From Coenobita brevimanus (lineage: Eukaryota; Arthropoda; Malacostraca; Decapoda; Coenobitidae): 64,000 nucleotides of DNA. The notes under the pieces are model-generated. The model saw only the letters and a list, made by a program, of their open reading frames with translations. It had not been told where the DNA came from and did not search any database. Below, piece by piece: positions 12,860 to 25,988 of this stretch. Location of the stretch: the NCBI GenBank assembly GCA_032717465.1, contig CM064683.1:37221542-37285541 (forward strand). The letters run 5' to 3'. Numbering within the stretch: position 1 is the first letter of the stretch; the number at the start of each line of letters is the position of its first letter. The translations under genes were made by a program, and so were the position numbers.

Positions 12860-15800
12860 TATGATGGCTGTGGTGGCGTTAGGAGCAGTGTTAGTGTGGT
12901 GGTGGTGAGTTTCTGGTGGGAAATATTACAATGGTGGAGAGCGTGGTTGAGTAACTGTGATGGGGTTTGTATGGTGAAGAGTGTGCCAGTAATGGTAAGG
13001 AGAAAAAGAAGCAGCAGGGGGAGTAGCAGAGGTGCTGTGAATGGTTAGTAAGGTTAGGAGTGGTGAACTGTGGTGTGGTGGTAGTGGTGATGAGATTGGT
13101 TACTGTGACAAAGTGTGGTGAAGTGTGGTATGGTGGGTTAGTGTGGTGTGGTGTTAGTGGTGGTGATGAGATTGGTTACTGTGATGAAGTGTGACAAAGT
13201 GTGGTATGGTAGGTTAGTGTGGTATGGTTGGCTAGTGTGGTATGGTGGGTTAGTGTGGTGAAGTGTGGTGTGTTGGGTTGGTGTGGTGAAGTATGGTGTA
13301 GTGGGTTAATGTGGTGAAGTATGGTGTAGTGGGTTAATGTGGTGAAGTGTGGTGTTGTGGGTTAGTGTGGTAAAGTGCGGTGTGATGCATCGGTGTGGTA
13401 CAGTGTGGTGAGTTAAGTGTGGTGTTTTTGGGCTAGTGGAGTGTGGTGGGCCAATGTGGAAGAGTGTGGCAGGTTAGTGTGGTGTTGTGGGCTGGTGGAG
13501 TGTGGCGGGTTAGTGTGGCAGGGTGTGGTGGGTTAGTGTGGCAGGGTGTGGTGGGTTAGTGTGGCGGAGTGTGGTGCCTTACCTCTGCGTGTGAGGGACC
13601 AGGATCGGCGCTGCAGAGCCGAGCGCTTCTGGGCAGCCTCTGTTCAGCCACAACCACAGAGATCAACAGCATGCAAGTTTATGGGTTAGTTGTCTGCCAT
13701 GCAATGTTGCAAATCAAAACACACACACAAAATACTGTATCATGGCTAACTTAGGGAAAATACAAGAGGTCCTGGGATATACAGTATGTGAAAAATCTCA
13801 GTTTATTTTTGGGTTATTTTAAATCATAAATATTATATCAATGTAAGGCCAATTCATAACTGTATGGAGCTACGATTACTGATGACCTTTTGGCAAAATT
13901 GGTCTCCCTCATCATCCCATCAAGTCATCAGTAACTGTAGCTCCATACCAGCTGAAAACTGGACTCTTGTTGATACTGTATAGCATTTATGACATAAAAT
14001 TAGCCAAAGAATAGCCTCCTTAAGTTTCCCACATGCTTCCTGGGACACTCTGTATTTGTGTACAGTCAAGGACAAAAGTCTGCCCATTATTGCACCTGTT
14101 TGTACTTCTCACTTTCCTCTGCCGGCTATCCCTAAGCTTATAGAGAACTGGTGTGTTTCTCTGCTAATACATGATTGCTTTGTCTAATATTTCATCTCTA
14201 CTTCCCACTTTCCTCTGCTGGCTAATATTCCTGAGCTGAGACAGAGGCTTGACATGTTTTCCTGTCCATACATGACTCTCTTTGATATGCTGCACCATGG
14301 GGAAAGTGATGGACATGACCTTCATGTGAGTAAGAAGTGGAATATGAAGTTAACTTTTGCTTGTCTAATGTTTCATCTCTTCTACTTCTCACTTTCCTCT
14401 GCTGACTAATATTCAAAAAGCTTTGACAGGCTTACTATGTTTCTCTACCAATACATGATTTTTTCCTCAACTTTCACCTCTTCTACTTCTCATTTTCCTC
14501 TGCTGGCCAATATTCCTATGCTAAGAAAGGCTTAGTATGTTTCTCTACCCATGCAGGGTTCTGCCTGATATGATATGCGAGGCAGGAAAGGGACAGACAT
14601 GCCCTAAGTGTGAAGCAGATGCAGTGGAACAGTACACAAACGTTTGTCCTTGACCCCATCAAATCAGGTATCTGTAGGTTTAAGTCAACTCAACTAAATG
14701 TATAAGCCAAGGTGCACAAAACTAAATGAAAGTAAAAAAGTTGATGCAATAGAGCAACACTAAAGAAGCTACAATAACTTAACAGATGACATAAGGTGCT
14801 GAGCTACAATTTATGTTAGTATGATTTATAATGTCAATAGCTACAGGTAATAATGCTATGGAAAATACAGTATGGCAAGTACAGGGACATTTAAACTGTC
14901 TATTATTATATCTTGTATTATCTGTAGTGTCACGTTGTAACTCCAACCCATGGACGTAGTTAGAATTAATGCCACCAGACAATTATACTCAGCTTATGGG
15001 AGTGAAGGGGTTAGTTAAGGTTCTCTCTAACCCCTCCAGTCCATGAAGTCTAAGCTGAATATATCATCTAGGTATAACAAGAATAACTATACTCTTTTTA
15101 CTCTAACTTGGCCTAAAATTGCCATCTTCCATCTTGAATACCAAGCTATAACAACAGATTAGCACTGGAATATGCTGCCCGTCATGAAGAAGCGGTATGC
15201 AAAGGATGAAGAGCTATAGCATTGCCTTTTTCTGCCACTGAACGATGCAAAAGGACAAAAATCTGGGCCAAGTTAGAATGAGTAATACATCCTTGGGCTG
15301 AAGGGGTTATCTCTTACCTAATAGTGATTCTTGTATCTGGTGGACTAAAATAATGTCATGATAAAATAGGCCACAGTAAAATTAACTTTGCTTTTACCTA
15401 TTCTGTGTAACCTCAAGGCATTCTTAAAAACACGAAAGTCTTTACCATCTGCAAACATCTGTTCATAAAATGTGTCTATATAAAAAGATCTTGTGGAATA
15501 CTGAATCCCATCCTTAGGACCTCCTTTCATCCTTACTCAAGTGAGAAAGTGGTACGAATGATGATGGCATGCTTAACTCATGCAGTCACTACAATGCAAC
15601 ATCCCTTTGCAGCTCTTATTACTGAACATACTAAATACAATAGTTTCTTCAGTGTTTATCATCAAGAGAAATATGATGGTAATGTATATCCCCATATATA
15701 AGCACCAGAAAATAATATACAGTATTACCTTACTGAAATAACTGTTGATGCTACTGAATGCTCTACATGAAATGAGATTGGATGAAGATTTACAACTGCC

Positions 15801-18800
15801 ACATTTACTTTCTCAGTCTTTTCCAAATATAGTATACTGGTCCATCACTTAGATTAAATTATTACACCAAGTCAATGATGCTATTACTACAAACTTGGTT
15901 TGGACAATCTGCAGTTGTGTTTATGTTTATAGTATCCTTCTAACCAAAGAAGAATCTGAGTGGGTACTGACTGGGATTCTTACATACTTCCTTCTGGTTG
16001 TATATGCCCCAGTAACAGCAAAGAGTACCCATAATCTATACCTTTCAGGTACAGAGGCACTACTATGTTTACATTATTCAGAACATTCAAGCAAAGATGA
16101 CTAGCCTACATCTCTGGTAACATCAAACGACTGAAATAATCTCCTACTGCCTCTTTGAGTTTTGAATACAGGTGAGCAAGGCAAGGCTGTGACTCCAAAT
16201 GGTGCTTTTAACCACTAGACCACCAAGTGTCCTTAACCACAGTAGTGCTGAAAGCCATGTACTGAACTGATTTTTATTTTTTATTTTTTTAAGATGATAT
16301 CATTCAGCCTAGGCAAGACCTTTTGCACCTGAGGGGGGATTAATCGAGGCTGTCTAACCCCTCTAGTCTGTAGTTTCTTCCTGCCTTAATATAGTAAAAT
16401 CATCTACGACCACAAATTACATAAAAACTATGTCCTCAGAGAGAAGGGGTTATGGTCTTGCTGGACAGATGCCATGTCTAACTATTGTAATGATACTTAT
16501 ATAGTATCAACAATATGATAAATGTCAGATGCAGATGGTAAAGCTTTCCTGGTAAAGCTTAACTTATCAAAGACAATATCCAACAATAGTATGCAATGTA
16601 AATGTAACAGAATCAACAGTCAAATTTATCCACAGCAACTTACTAAAATATTAAAGCTATGACAAGTTCTGTCAAAATATAGTACAGTACCGTATTCTCT
16701 ATCCCAGAATGTCATCCGAGCCTAACCTCTACGAGCAATTGCTGTATATACAGTATGTCTGTCTGCATATGACTCATCTAGTTTCTACTCTATTGCTGAA
16801 CTGTCATAGTTCATTTGCTGTATTACTGTACTATAAGAAATAAATAAATAAACAAATAAATAATAAATGCAGAAATAAATTAACTTAATGCACAATAAAA
16901 GTGAAAACATTGCAACAACTGTAAAGCTATAACAAACCCTAATTAGGAAGCATTATAAAACTGAACATGCATTTCTTCACAAAATATCTCAAAAAAGACA
17001 AGACAGCAAGAAGAGGAAGAGGGCAGACTAAGTAAATCGTAAAAAGACAACACAGAAAGAGGTGGAAGAGGGATAGCTTAGTACGACAGTAAAATGACCA
17101 GGCACAAAGAGGAGGAAGGATGGCTAAGTAATGCAAAACAGTTTTTAAAAAAAGACACAAAGAGGAGGAAGAGGGCTGGCTGAGTACTAGGAACGGCATG
17201 CAAACAAGCAACAATACCTTCGTGCTTATAAAATGCAGACTTGGAGCGCTCCAGTCCAGGATCGGTGTCCTCTCCCTTGCCTTGGTCATCCTCTGGCAGG
17301 CAAAGTCATGGCAAACACAATCACAGTTAGACACACAAACACTACTGGTACACAAGCACAAACCTCACTTCTGCCTGGCTACACAATGCATCTCAGTTGA
17401 AATTTTACAAACAGTGCAAGGGGTTATTTCCAATCTAGCTACATAACTTTGAAAATGCAGACATAACTTTAAAAATGCATGAATGAAATGAAGACACAAA
17501 CATTAACCCCCTTCAGTCCAATGACATGCTTTTCAACTTTATTCTTAATACTTATTGGTGATTTTATTCAGCTATGAGGAGAAATTTCACATTGGAGGAG
17601 TTGGGTACATTCATGGCTGAAAGTCCTTGAGTAGGGGTGAACTAAAGCCATGACTGTTTCATGAAGGTCAACAAAAAAGTTAGTCACCAGACTTCAGTTG
17701 TTGGTGATGTTTCTTAACCCTAATCTGTCTGGTCAAGTAGACCCACCGACCACAGGTAAGCGACTGATTCTGTGGGGCCATGCCATATGTACAGTATAGT
17801 ATACAGACTGTGTAGGAAACTGGTGCCCCCTTGTGGCAGAGAGTGCCTCACCAGGGTCAGACCAAGGTACTTTGCTGAGGTGTGGTGTAGGGGTATAATG
17901 TAGGAGGTGGTCTAGCTTCTGGGTGGAGGACACAGCTGCACAGCCAAGGTGAACAGTGCTGCCACATGCAGGCTCTTTGTCAGTGCAAAAAAGCCTGTCA
18001 CTGGGCATAACTGGTTAATCAAATGCTCAATGAACACAGCTGAGGGTGTATCTTGTTTAAACTCTGTTAATTCCTGATCAAAGACTTTCAGCTGCATGTG
18101 CACAGTATTATCTCGTTCGCTACAGGGGCCATGGGGACAACCCCAAGCTGAATAAAATAATCTGGAGACAACAAAAACAAAGTAAAAACATGTCATCAGA
18201 TGGAAGGGGTTAAGAAATAGAACCCTGTTGATAAAGGGGTTGCAGTAACACTACCCATGCATGTGATCACTTCCACTAACACCATGCTCAGTTCACTTCA
18301 CAACTACTGCACCACAACTAACATCATGCTCAGTTCACTTCACAACTCTACTACAGGGACAGTCACCATGCAAAGTAAAGCCCACAAGCACAATACTAAT
18401 CAACCATAAGAGCAATATCACACTTGCCAAGGTTTAACATCTTACCAAATGTACACAAGCTGCACACAGGACGTACTCCAAATTATATATACCATTATGC
18501 ATGATGGAAGTAGAGGTAGCCATTGTAATAAATAAAATGTTAACATCCAAGCCCTTATTACCCCCATCAAAAGCCTCACACAACTTCAAAGTAAACAAGG
18601 GGATAGGTCCTACAGTAAACCAATATCCTTCCTTACAATTTACTAGAAAACATACACCTATTTCATTATTATTATTTTTTTTTTTACGTTGCTAAAGTCT
18701 GCACTGCTCAAAAACAATCATGTTACATATAAAATAAATAGCACTGTCATTATAAAGCTGCTTCTAAAGACAATACATAAGAAGTAACACATACTGGCAG

Positions 18801-21800
18801 ATTTTCCTTATAATTTATGGTTAACTGTTGCTGTTACAAGTTATGCTAAACAAAATAAAGGAGCATCAGGACATGAGGGAATTATGGGTATTATCTTCTT
18901 AAAGGTTCAAACACCAACACAACGACCTTCACCATTAGCACATAATAATACGGCTGTTTATGCTAAGCTTCAAGCATTTTATCTGGGACATCAGTGAACT
19001 ACCAAAAACAACCACATAAAAGACTGAAATCACAAGGAAATTAAAACTGTAATTGATTGTCAGCATATACAGCAGCAATACTTAAACTTATGACAATCAT
19101 TATTTTCAAGTATTTGGTAAATTAGTATGATGAGCATTAAATCCTGCACTCAGACTGGTGAAAGGGAGTGGGTATGGTGAGGGAAGGAGAGGATGGTGAT
19201 TTCTAATAGATTACTGTACACTCTGCTCATTTCAACTTGGCCTAAATTTGCCATCTCTCCAATTTGAATGTAAAGCTCTAAGAATTAATATAAGAATATG
19301 ATAGTAATTATAAAGAAGTGTTAAATTAAAAATGTAGAACGAGTGTTGTCTTGATCTGACAGCTAAAAGAAGAGGAAAAAAAAAAAAAAACTGCCAAGTT
19401 AAGGCGGACACACTATTTATGTATGACAGATAGGGCAGCGTCTCTCTGGTTCTTGTAGTCGAGATTGCATGTTCTCATAGATGAAACCAGCACCTCCATT
19501 AAGAACTAAAATTGCTCCTATATGGAAGGACAGCACCTAGGCCATCCGAAACTCCTCCCCATGATGGTGTAGCTATTTTTTCCTTTACTCAGGATGCCAC
19601 CAGATGAATTTATTCAACTTAGGAATGGCTTCATATATAAGAGGGGTTAATAATGGTTGCATCTACCTCTTCCAGCCTGAAAGTGTCTCCTAAGCTGAAT
19701 AAAGTCATCTGGCTGCAAGAATAAAATGTAAGAGGCATCATCACTGAGAAGTTATTATACAAATGATCCTATGACTCCTTCCCCCCCATCCCCAAGATGA
19801 CCTATCAGGCTCTCCCCCTTCAGAAATGTACCAAAAGGTCTTTTTTAATCCTTGTGATATACACTAAAGGCATAAACTTTATGGAACTGTTAAACATAGA
19901 TAATGAAAGTAATGCAAGTATAAATGGATGGGGAATGGCTGGGAGAAGGGCTGAGGTGATAAGGAAGGAAGAGGTCAGTAGGATGGATGTAGTGAAAGCA
20001 ATGAATAAAGTCAAAATGGGGAATGCCCCAGGAATTGATAGTGTGTGTGATGAATTGCTGAAGCATGGAGGAGAGATAGTAGTACAACAGGTACAGAAGA
20101 TGTGTTGACTGGCCTGGGAGAGAGGTAGAGTCCTGGAGGATTGGAAGTTAGGTATAATTATTCCCCTGTACAAAGGAAAAGGGGAAAAAAAAGTGTGGCG
20201 TAATCATAAGGGCATTTATCTTCTTAGTGTAACAGGAAAAGTATATGGTAGGACTATGTCAGAGGAGTAAGTTGGAGAAGAACAGGGAGGCTTCAGGGAG
20301 GGAAGAGGTTGTGTAGATCAGATATTCATCCTTAGGTCATCAGTGGAAAAGTTTCCAGAGAAGGGAAAGAAGTTGTATGTGGTCTTCATAGATTTGGAGA
20401 AAGCATGTAACAGAGTGGACAAACAAGGAATGTGGACAATATTAAGAATACATGGAGCAAATGGGAAGTTGCTGAATGCAGTGAAGAGTATGTGTGAGGG
20501 CGCTAAGGCTGTAATGCATGTGGATATTGAACTGAGTGGATTTTTCTATCTGAATATTGGATTGAAACAAGGATGTCTATATACGGATGGAGTTGTAAAC
20601 GTGACACAAGGTAGGGCAGTGGATATTGGAGCGGCCCTCATGAGAGAGGGTAGCATCTGGAAACTTCCTGTACTGCTGTTTGCAGATGGTACTGTACTGT
20701 TAAGTGAAGATGAAGAGAACTGCAATACTTGGGGAATGAGTCTGAGTGTGTGTAAGAAATGGAATCTAAAGGTGAATGTATGGAAGGGGAAGGGTAAAGT
20801 TATGGTCTTTGAGAGAAATGATGTCAATGAATGTACAACGAGGTTGGAGAATGAGGAAATGGAAAAATGTGAGTGCATTTAAGTACTTGGGCAGTGAGAT
20901 GAGTATAAATGGAAGTTTGGAAGGTGAAGTGCTTGAAAGGTACAACAAGGAAGAAAGGTTGCTGGTTCTGTGAAAGCAGTGATAAGAAACAGGGAAGTGA
21001 GCATGGAAGTAAAAACGTTGCTGCATGATGGTACTGTGATACCAACTCTAGCATACGGAAGTGAAGCTTGGACCTTGTTGGAAGGACACAAGTCATGAGT
21101 AAGAGCAGCGGAAATGAGTTATTTGAGTGGAGCATGTGGAATTATATGGAGAGACAGACTGACAAATGAGGAAGTGAAGGAACATTGTGGTGTGGATGTG
21201 GATGCGATGAAAGGTGTTAAGAGAAATACATCGAGGTGGTTTGGCCATGTGGAGAGGATAAGGAGCAAGAGATTAATGTGTGTGTGTGAGTGAGGTCAAG
21301 AAGAGGAGGGGGGGGAGTGCAAGAATGAGATGAAGGAATGGAGTGGAGAGGTATATGAGAGAGGGGGGGTGTGAGCTAGGGGGAGGGCAACGAAATGGCA
21401 GGGGACAGGGCAACATAGAGGTGATTTGTCTGTGGCCACCCCTTACAGAATTATGGCATCTGGCAACAGACATAGATTGATAGATAGATATAAAGATATC
21501 CTTTTAAGGTGCAAATATCAAACACTTGTATTTAGCTTAGCAAAGATTTCTAATTCTGAGGTGTTATTGAAGAAATCCCTATGAACTCTTTTACTACTGT
21601 GGGTCTCTTGGTGAATAAAAGTGTCTAGTAAAATAAAAGCCTTACTGATTTCCCCCCCCCTCAAATAAAATACATTTAGATATCTGGTGAAGTTACAAAA
21701 ATCACCATTATCAATGAAACATCAACCGATCTACCCAAACTGGGAAGAATTTTGAACGTAAAAAATGTCATTAAAGTGCTACAGGAGCAAGATTTTAAGA

Positions 21801-24800
21801 CCTTCACAAACTGAAACCTTCTGAAATTCTTTACAGAAAAAGTAAAAACTTATGTTGGAGATAAATTGGATTAATGTGAAACAACTACAGTACTACATAG
21901 TGCATGGAAAATTATTTGTTTAGCCAAAAAGAAAAAAAGAAAGAAATCACGCATCAAGATATCCTAAGTACCAACTGAAATGCACTGACAGGGCAAGCAC
22001 AACCTTCACACCATGTTAGGACCCAACTGCTATGAAAACCAAACTGCAAAGCTGTTATAAAAATAATTTAAGGAATCTGTTATGGAAACTTAATTACTGT
22101 ATGAAATGTTACACAAATCACTTTAGGGAGCTATTATATAAAAAAAATTACAAAAATGTTATGGCCTACTTATGCAATTGTTATGGGCACCAAATAATGA
22201 ATCCATAACTACCAATGTATTGCACTAATGTAAACTCTGCCATGACTCAGGGTGACACAATCTTAAGACAGCAAACTCACTATGTATCGTGCCTTACTGG
22301 GTAAAACGATTTCTATTATATACAGTAATCAAAATCTATTGATTCACTCATAAATGTGACCCAAGTTTGCAAAAGACAGACAAAATAATAAATGAACAAC
22401 AAAATTAATTACAGCATAACAAACACAACGGTTTCCTAATTCAAAAGCAGGTCCATCAATGAACATCAGTCTCCAATGTTCATATCATGAGGAAGAATGC
22501 ACTGAATTGCAAATTTCATCTGTAATAAAACTGTAGCTGCAACTGTGTGGACAGTGAAAGAAATTTACAAGCATATGGAAGTACTGTTTACTGGGATGAT
22601 GCAACAGTTTTCAGCTTAACGTGGACTCTGACATATGTAGACATAATTTTTCCATCTGAACAATTCATGGCAATATGAAACCAGAAGCCATAATGAAGAT
22701 CGCTTTAACTTTTCATTCAAAATATAACTGCAGCTGTATCTGTAAGGGTATTGTATTTACTGTATTCTGCAGCAGCTGTTGATTTTGTTTTTGGATTATA
22801 ACAAAGTACAGTAGCATCTTTATTCTACAGTATTTGTGAGTGAGTCAGCCTGAGTGGTGGTGGGAGTTAGGGGAGGGTTAGTGGCAGGACACTGGTGGTG
22901 GAGGAGGATCTTACTGGACCGGGATGCTGCTCTCAGCATCTTCTGCAGCCCCCGGGTCAGGGAGTTGGTGCGGGGGGTGACATGACCTGGGGTGTGGCTA
23001 CCTGGGGTGACATGACCAGGGGTGACCTGCCCCCCATCACCCAGTGGGGCAGATAGAGTGTATAAGCCAGTGGGGGAGGTTCTTTGTTCCTCCCCATGAC
23101 AGTCCACTCCACCGGCCCACTCTGGGGCAGGGGGGGACTGCGGGTCATCCACTGGAGAACCATCTGAGGGAGGGATGGGGACGTCACACACGATGCTTGG
23201 GGGTGAGGAGGTGGTGTCTCACAGATGTATTGTAAGTGGTTTGGGAAATTTCATAACACCCGTTCCCCAGCATTGTATTCTGCACATCATATCTTGATAT
23301 CCTCTTACATGTTAATGATGCCAGCACGTAATAAAACAATATACTGTACACTTAACATGGAAGATTATATTTAGGTGTAATATGCAAAATAAACTGCCAA
23401 GAAAGAGATGCTCTGATGCAACAAATGCCACTTACAATACAGTCTGCACTGCCACATCACTCCCCACCACACCAAACACTACAGTATGTAAAACAAAAAA
23501 CCATGGATTGTAAAAGCAAGGCATATTATACCACACTTCTTATTGTTGTTAATATCTGGGAATAGTTTGCTTTATATGTCCAAAGTAGAGATTCTTGGTA
23601 CTGGTAAGAATATTGTATATTTTTCAACTCTGGTAAGAAAAAAAAAACAATGTTTGCAAATATCACTCTCACACCAAATATATCATCTATTACAGTGCTG
23701 GCTGAATACACCAACACTAAACACAGTGTTAGTACAAACAGAAAATCGACAACTGGAATTCTAGTAAAATTTAGTGGGTCACACAATGGACACAAACTAC
23801 AGCCATGGGAATCATTAGTAAACTGGTGACATCCAACTGTTTAGTCTATAAAATAATAAACCGTGTGGGTAAACTTGAGCGAAACAAAAACTACAGGATG
23901 ATTATTATCCAGTGATGGACACACTAGAGCACACTTGTCCAAGGGGCTGCCACAGTCACCCTGCCTCCACCTCACTCTCACAACACACTTCTATAGCTGG
24001 TCCTCCACAAGATCACTTAACCCCTTCAGCTTATGTATATCACCTTCACTTTACTCTTGCTGTCTCCTGGTGATTATATTCATTTTTAAAGAGATATTTT
24101 ATAGGGACAGGGTTACCAACATCTTCCAGTAATCCCTTCACAAACACCTCTCTCCCATGCTGAGTAAAATCGTTTGGAGACAGGAAAAATAAAAGTGGGA
24201 AATATATCACGGGACTGAAGGAGTTAAAGTATAAACCAAAACTAATTTCATGTACTGATATTCCATCATGAGATTAGCTTTGAACTTGAAATACCTCACG
24301 AATTTGTATCAGCAAATCTGACAGGAAAAAAAGCTTAGCAAAGGAGGACATCTGCTCAGAGGGCCGTACTTCTAGCTGGCTTCGGAGACATTATAACCCA
24401 TCTCCCTTGGCGTATAATTTTGTACCTCTCAATAATTCTGTTGTATATTATTGGTGTGTACCTCTTCTATTTGATTATGGATTTTATATTGAATCTGTGC
24501 TACTACCAAATAATTTTATTCTGCAGAAGTGAGACTAGTAAAAGGAGGGCCTACATATATCGTTCCTTAAGCTGTTCCGTATGACCAGTCTTTCCTAAAC
24601 AAAACAAAACTGTCTGTTGGCAGCAAAAACAGTGAAAAAAAAATCCATCATCAGAGGGAAGAGGCTGGGTAAATATGCACAGAATACAAGGAAAACTGTA
24701 CAAGATAAGAAAACACTGTATACTACTAAGGACGACGAATTATGAAGTCCCTTATACCAACAAGAATACTGTACGGCTCAGAGTGTGATGTGATATACTG

Positions 24801-25593
24801 CTTTGACTCTAACTTGGCCTAAAACCAACATCAATTCATCCTGAATTCCGAGATGTAACAATAAACAAAGAAAATGATACTAGTCACCAGGATGTGCTAT
24901 GGGCAGGATGCAGAAGTATTGCCTTAATTCTTTTCCTGCCACTGAGCCATGTGGGAAAAAAAAAAGAAAAAAGAAAATGCACAAGAATGAAAATCTGGGC
25001 CAAGTATGAGTAAAAAGAGTAGAGTGAGGATGGTGTGAGATGCATTCAGGCCGGGGGATGAGACTGTGGTTGGCCCCTGTGTTACCTCTGGCCGGCAGTG
25101 TTCTCATAGTGGCCTGCACCCTCTGTGGGGGCCCGACCGGCACCCCCGGCCCCAATGTGGGCTTCTTGGGAATGTTGGGTTTGGGGGGGATGGCCGGCTT
25201 TTGGCGCACTACCCGTTCACCATCTAACACATGGGATATGGTCAATGGAACGATGGTACTCAATAAATAAATAAATAAATAAATACCAAGGTCATAATAT
25301 TCACAACAATAATAATACTGTACAATAAAAAATAAAATAATAATAATAATAATAATAATACCCTGGTAACCCCCTCCAAAAAATATACAATAAATAAACA
25401 AATAAATAAATACTACCCTGACATCCTTGCAAAAACAGTATTACTCTCCTGGCACCAGCACTCCAATGTATAAACTATCCTAGCATTACAAAAAATAACA
25501 TACCCTTAAAAAAATAATAATAATAATCATAAAAAAATACATAAAGAAAAAAATAATTAATAATAATAATAATAATAATAAAAATAATGATCC

Positions 25594-25624
<31 letters not shown>

Positions 25625-25957
25625 TAATAGTAATAACAACATTATAATAATAATAATAATAATAATATAATAATAATTATAATGTAATAATAAAAATTGA
25701 AGATAAATAACAATAATAATAATAACAACAACAATACCTTGAGGCCCAAAGATTTTACATAACTTACCTTGGCACTCCAAAAAATAACAATAAAACTATC
25801 TTGGTATCGAAAAAATATTAAAAGTACCCCAGCCCTCTTTAAAAAATAAATATAAAATAAATAATAATAATAATAAAATAAAAACAATTCTACTTTGGCA
25901 CAAAAAATAATCAATCTTGGGAAAAAAATGCCTTGCCATAAAAAATTACCTTGGGGG

Positions 25958-25988
<31 letters not shown>

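Noticed and set aside
13120..13575. GGGTTAG-containing repeat as interstitial telomere
   Set aside because: The repeat unit is longer and irregular and does not match TTAGG or TTAGGG arrays.
17218..17361. Minus-strand open frame containing [13 protein letters not shown] as an adducin exon in another frame
   Set aside because: That frame does not match phase 1 from exon 16; shifting the acceptor two bases gives a hydrophilic, phase-matched exon.
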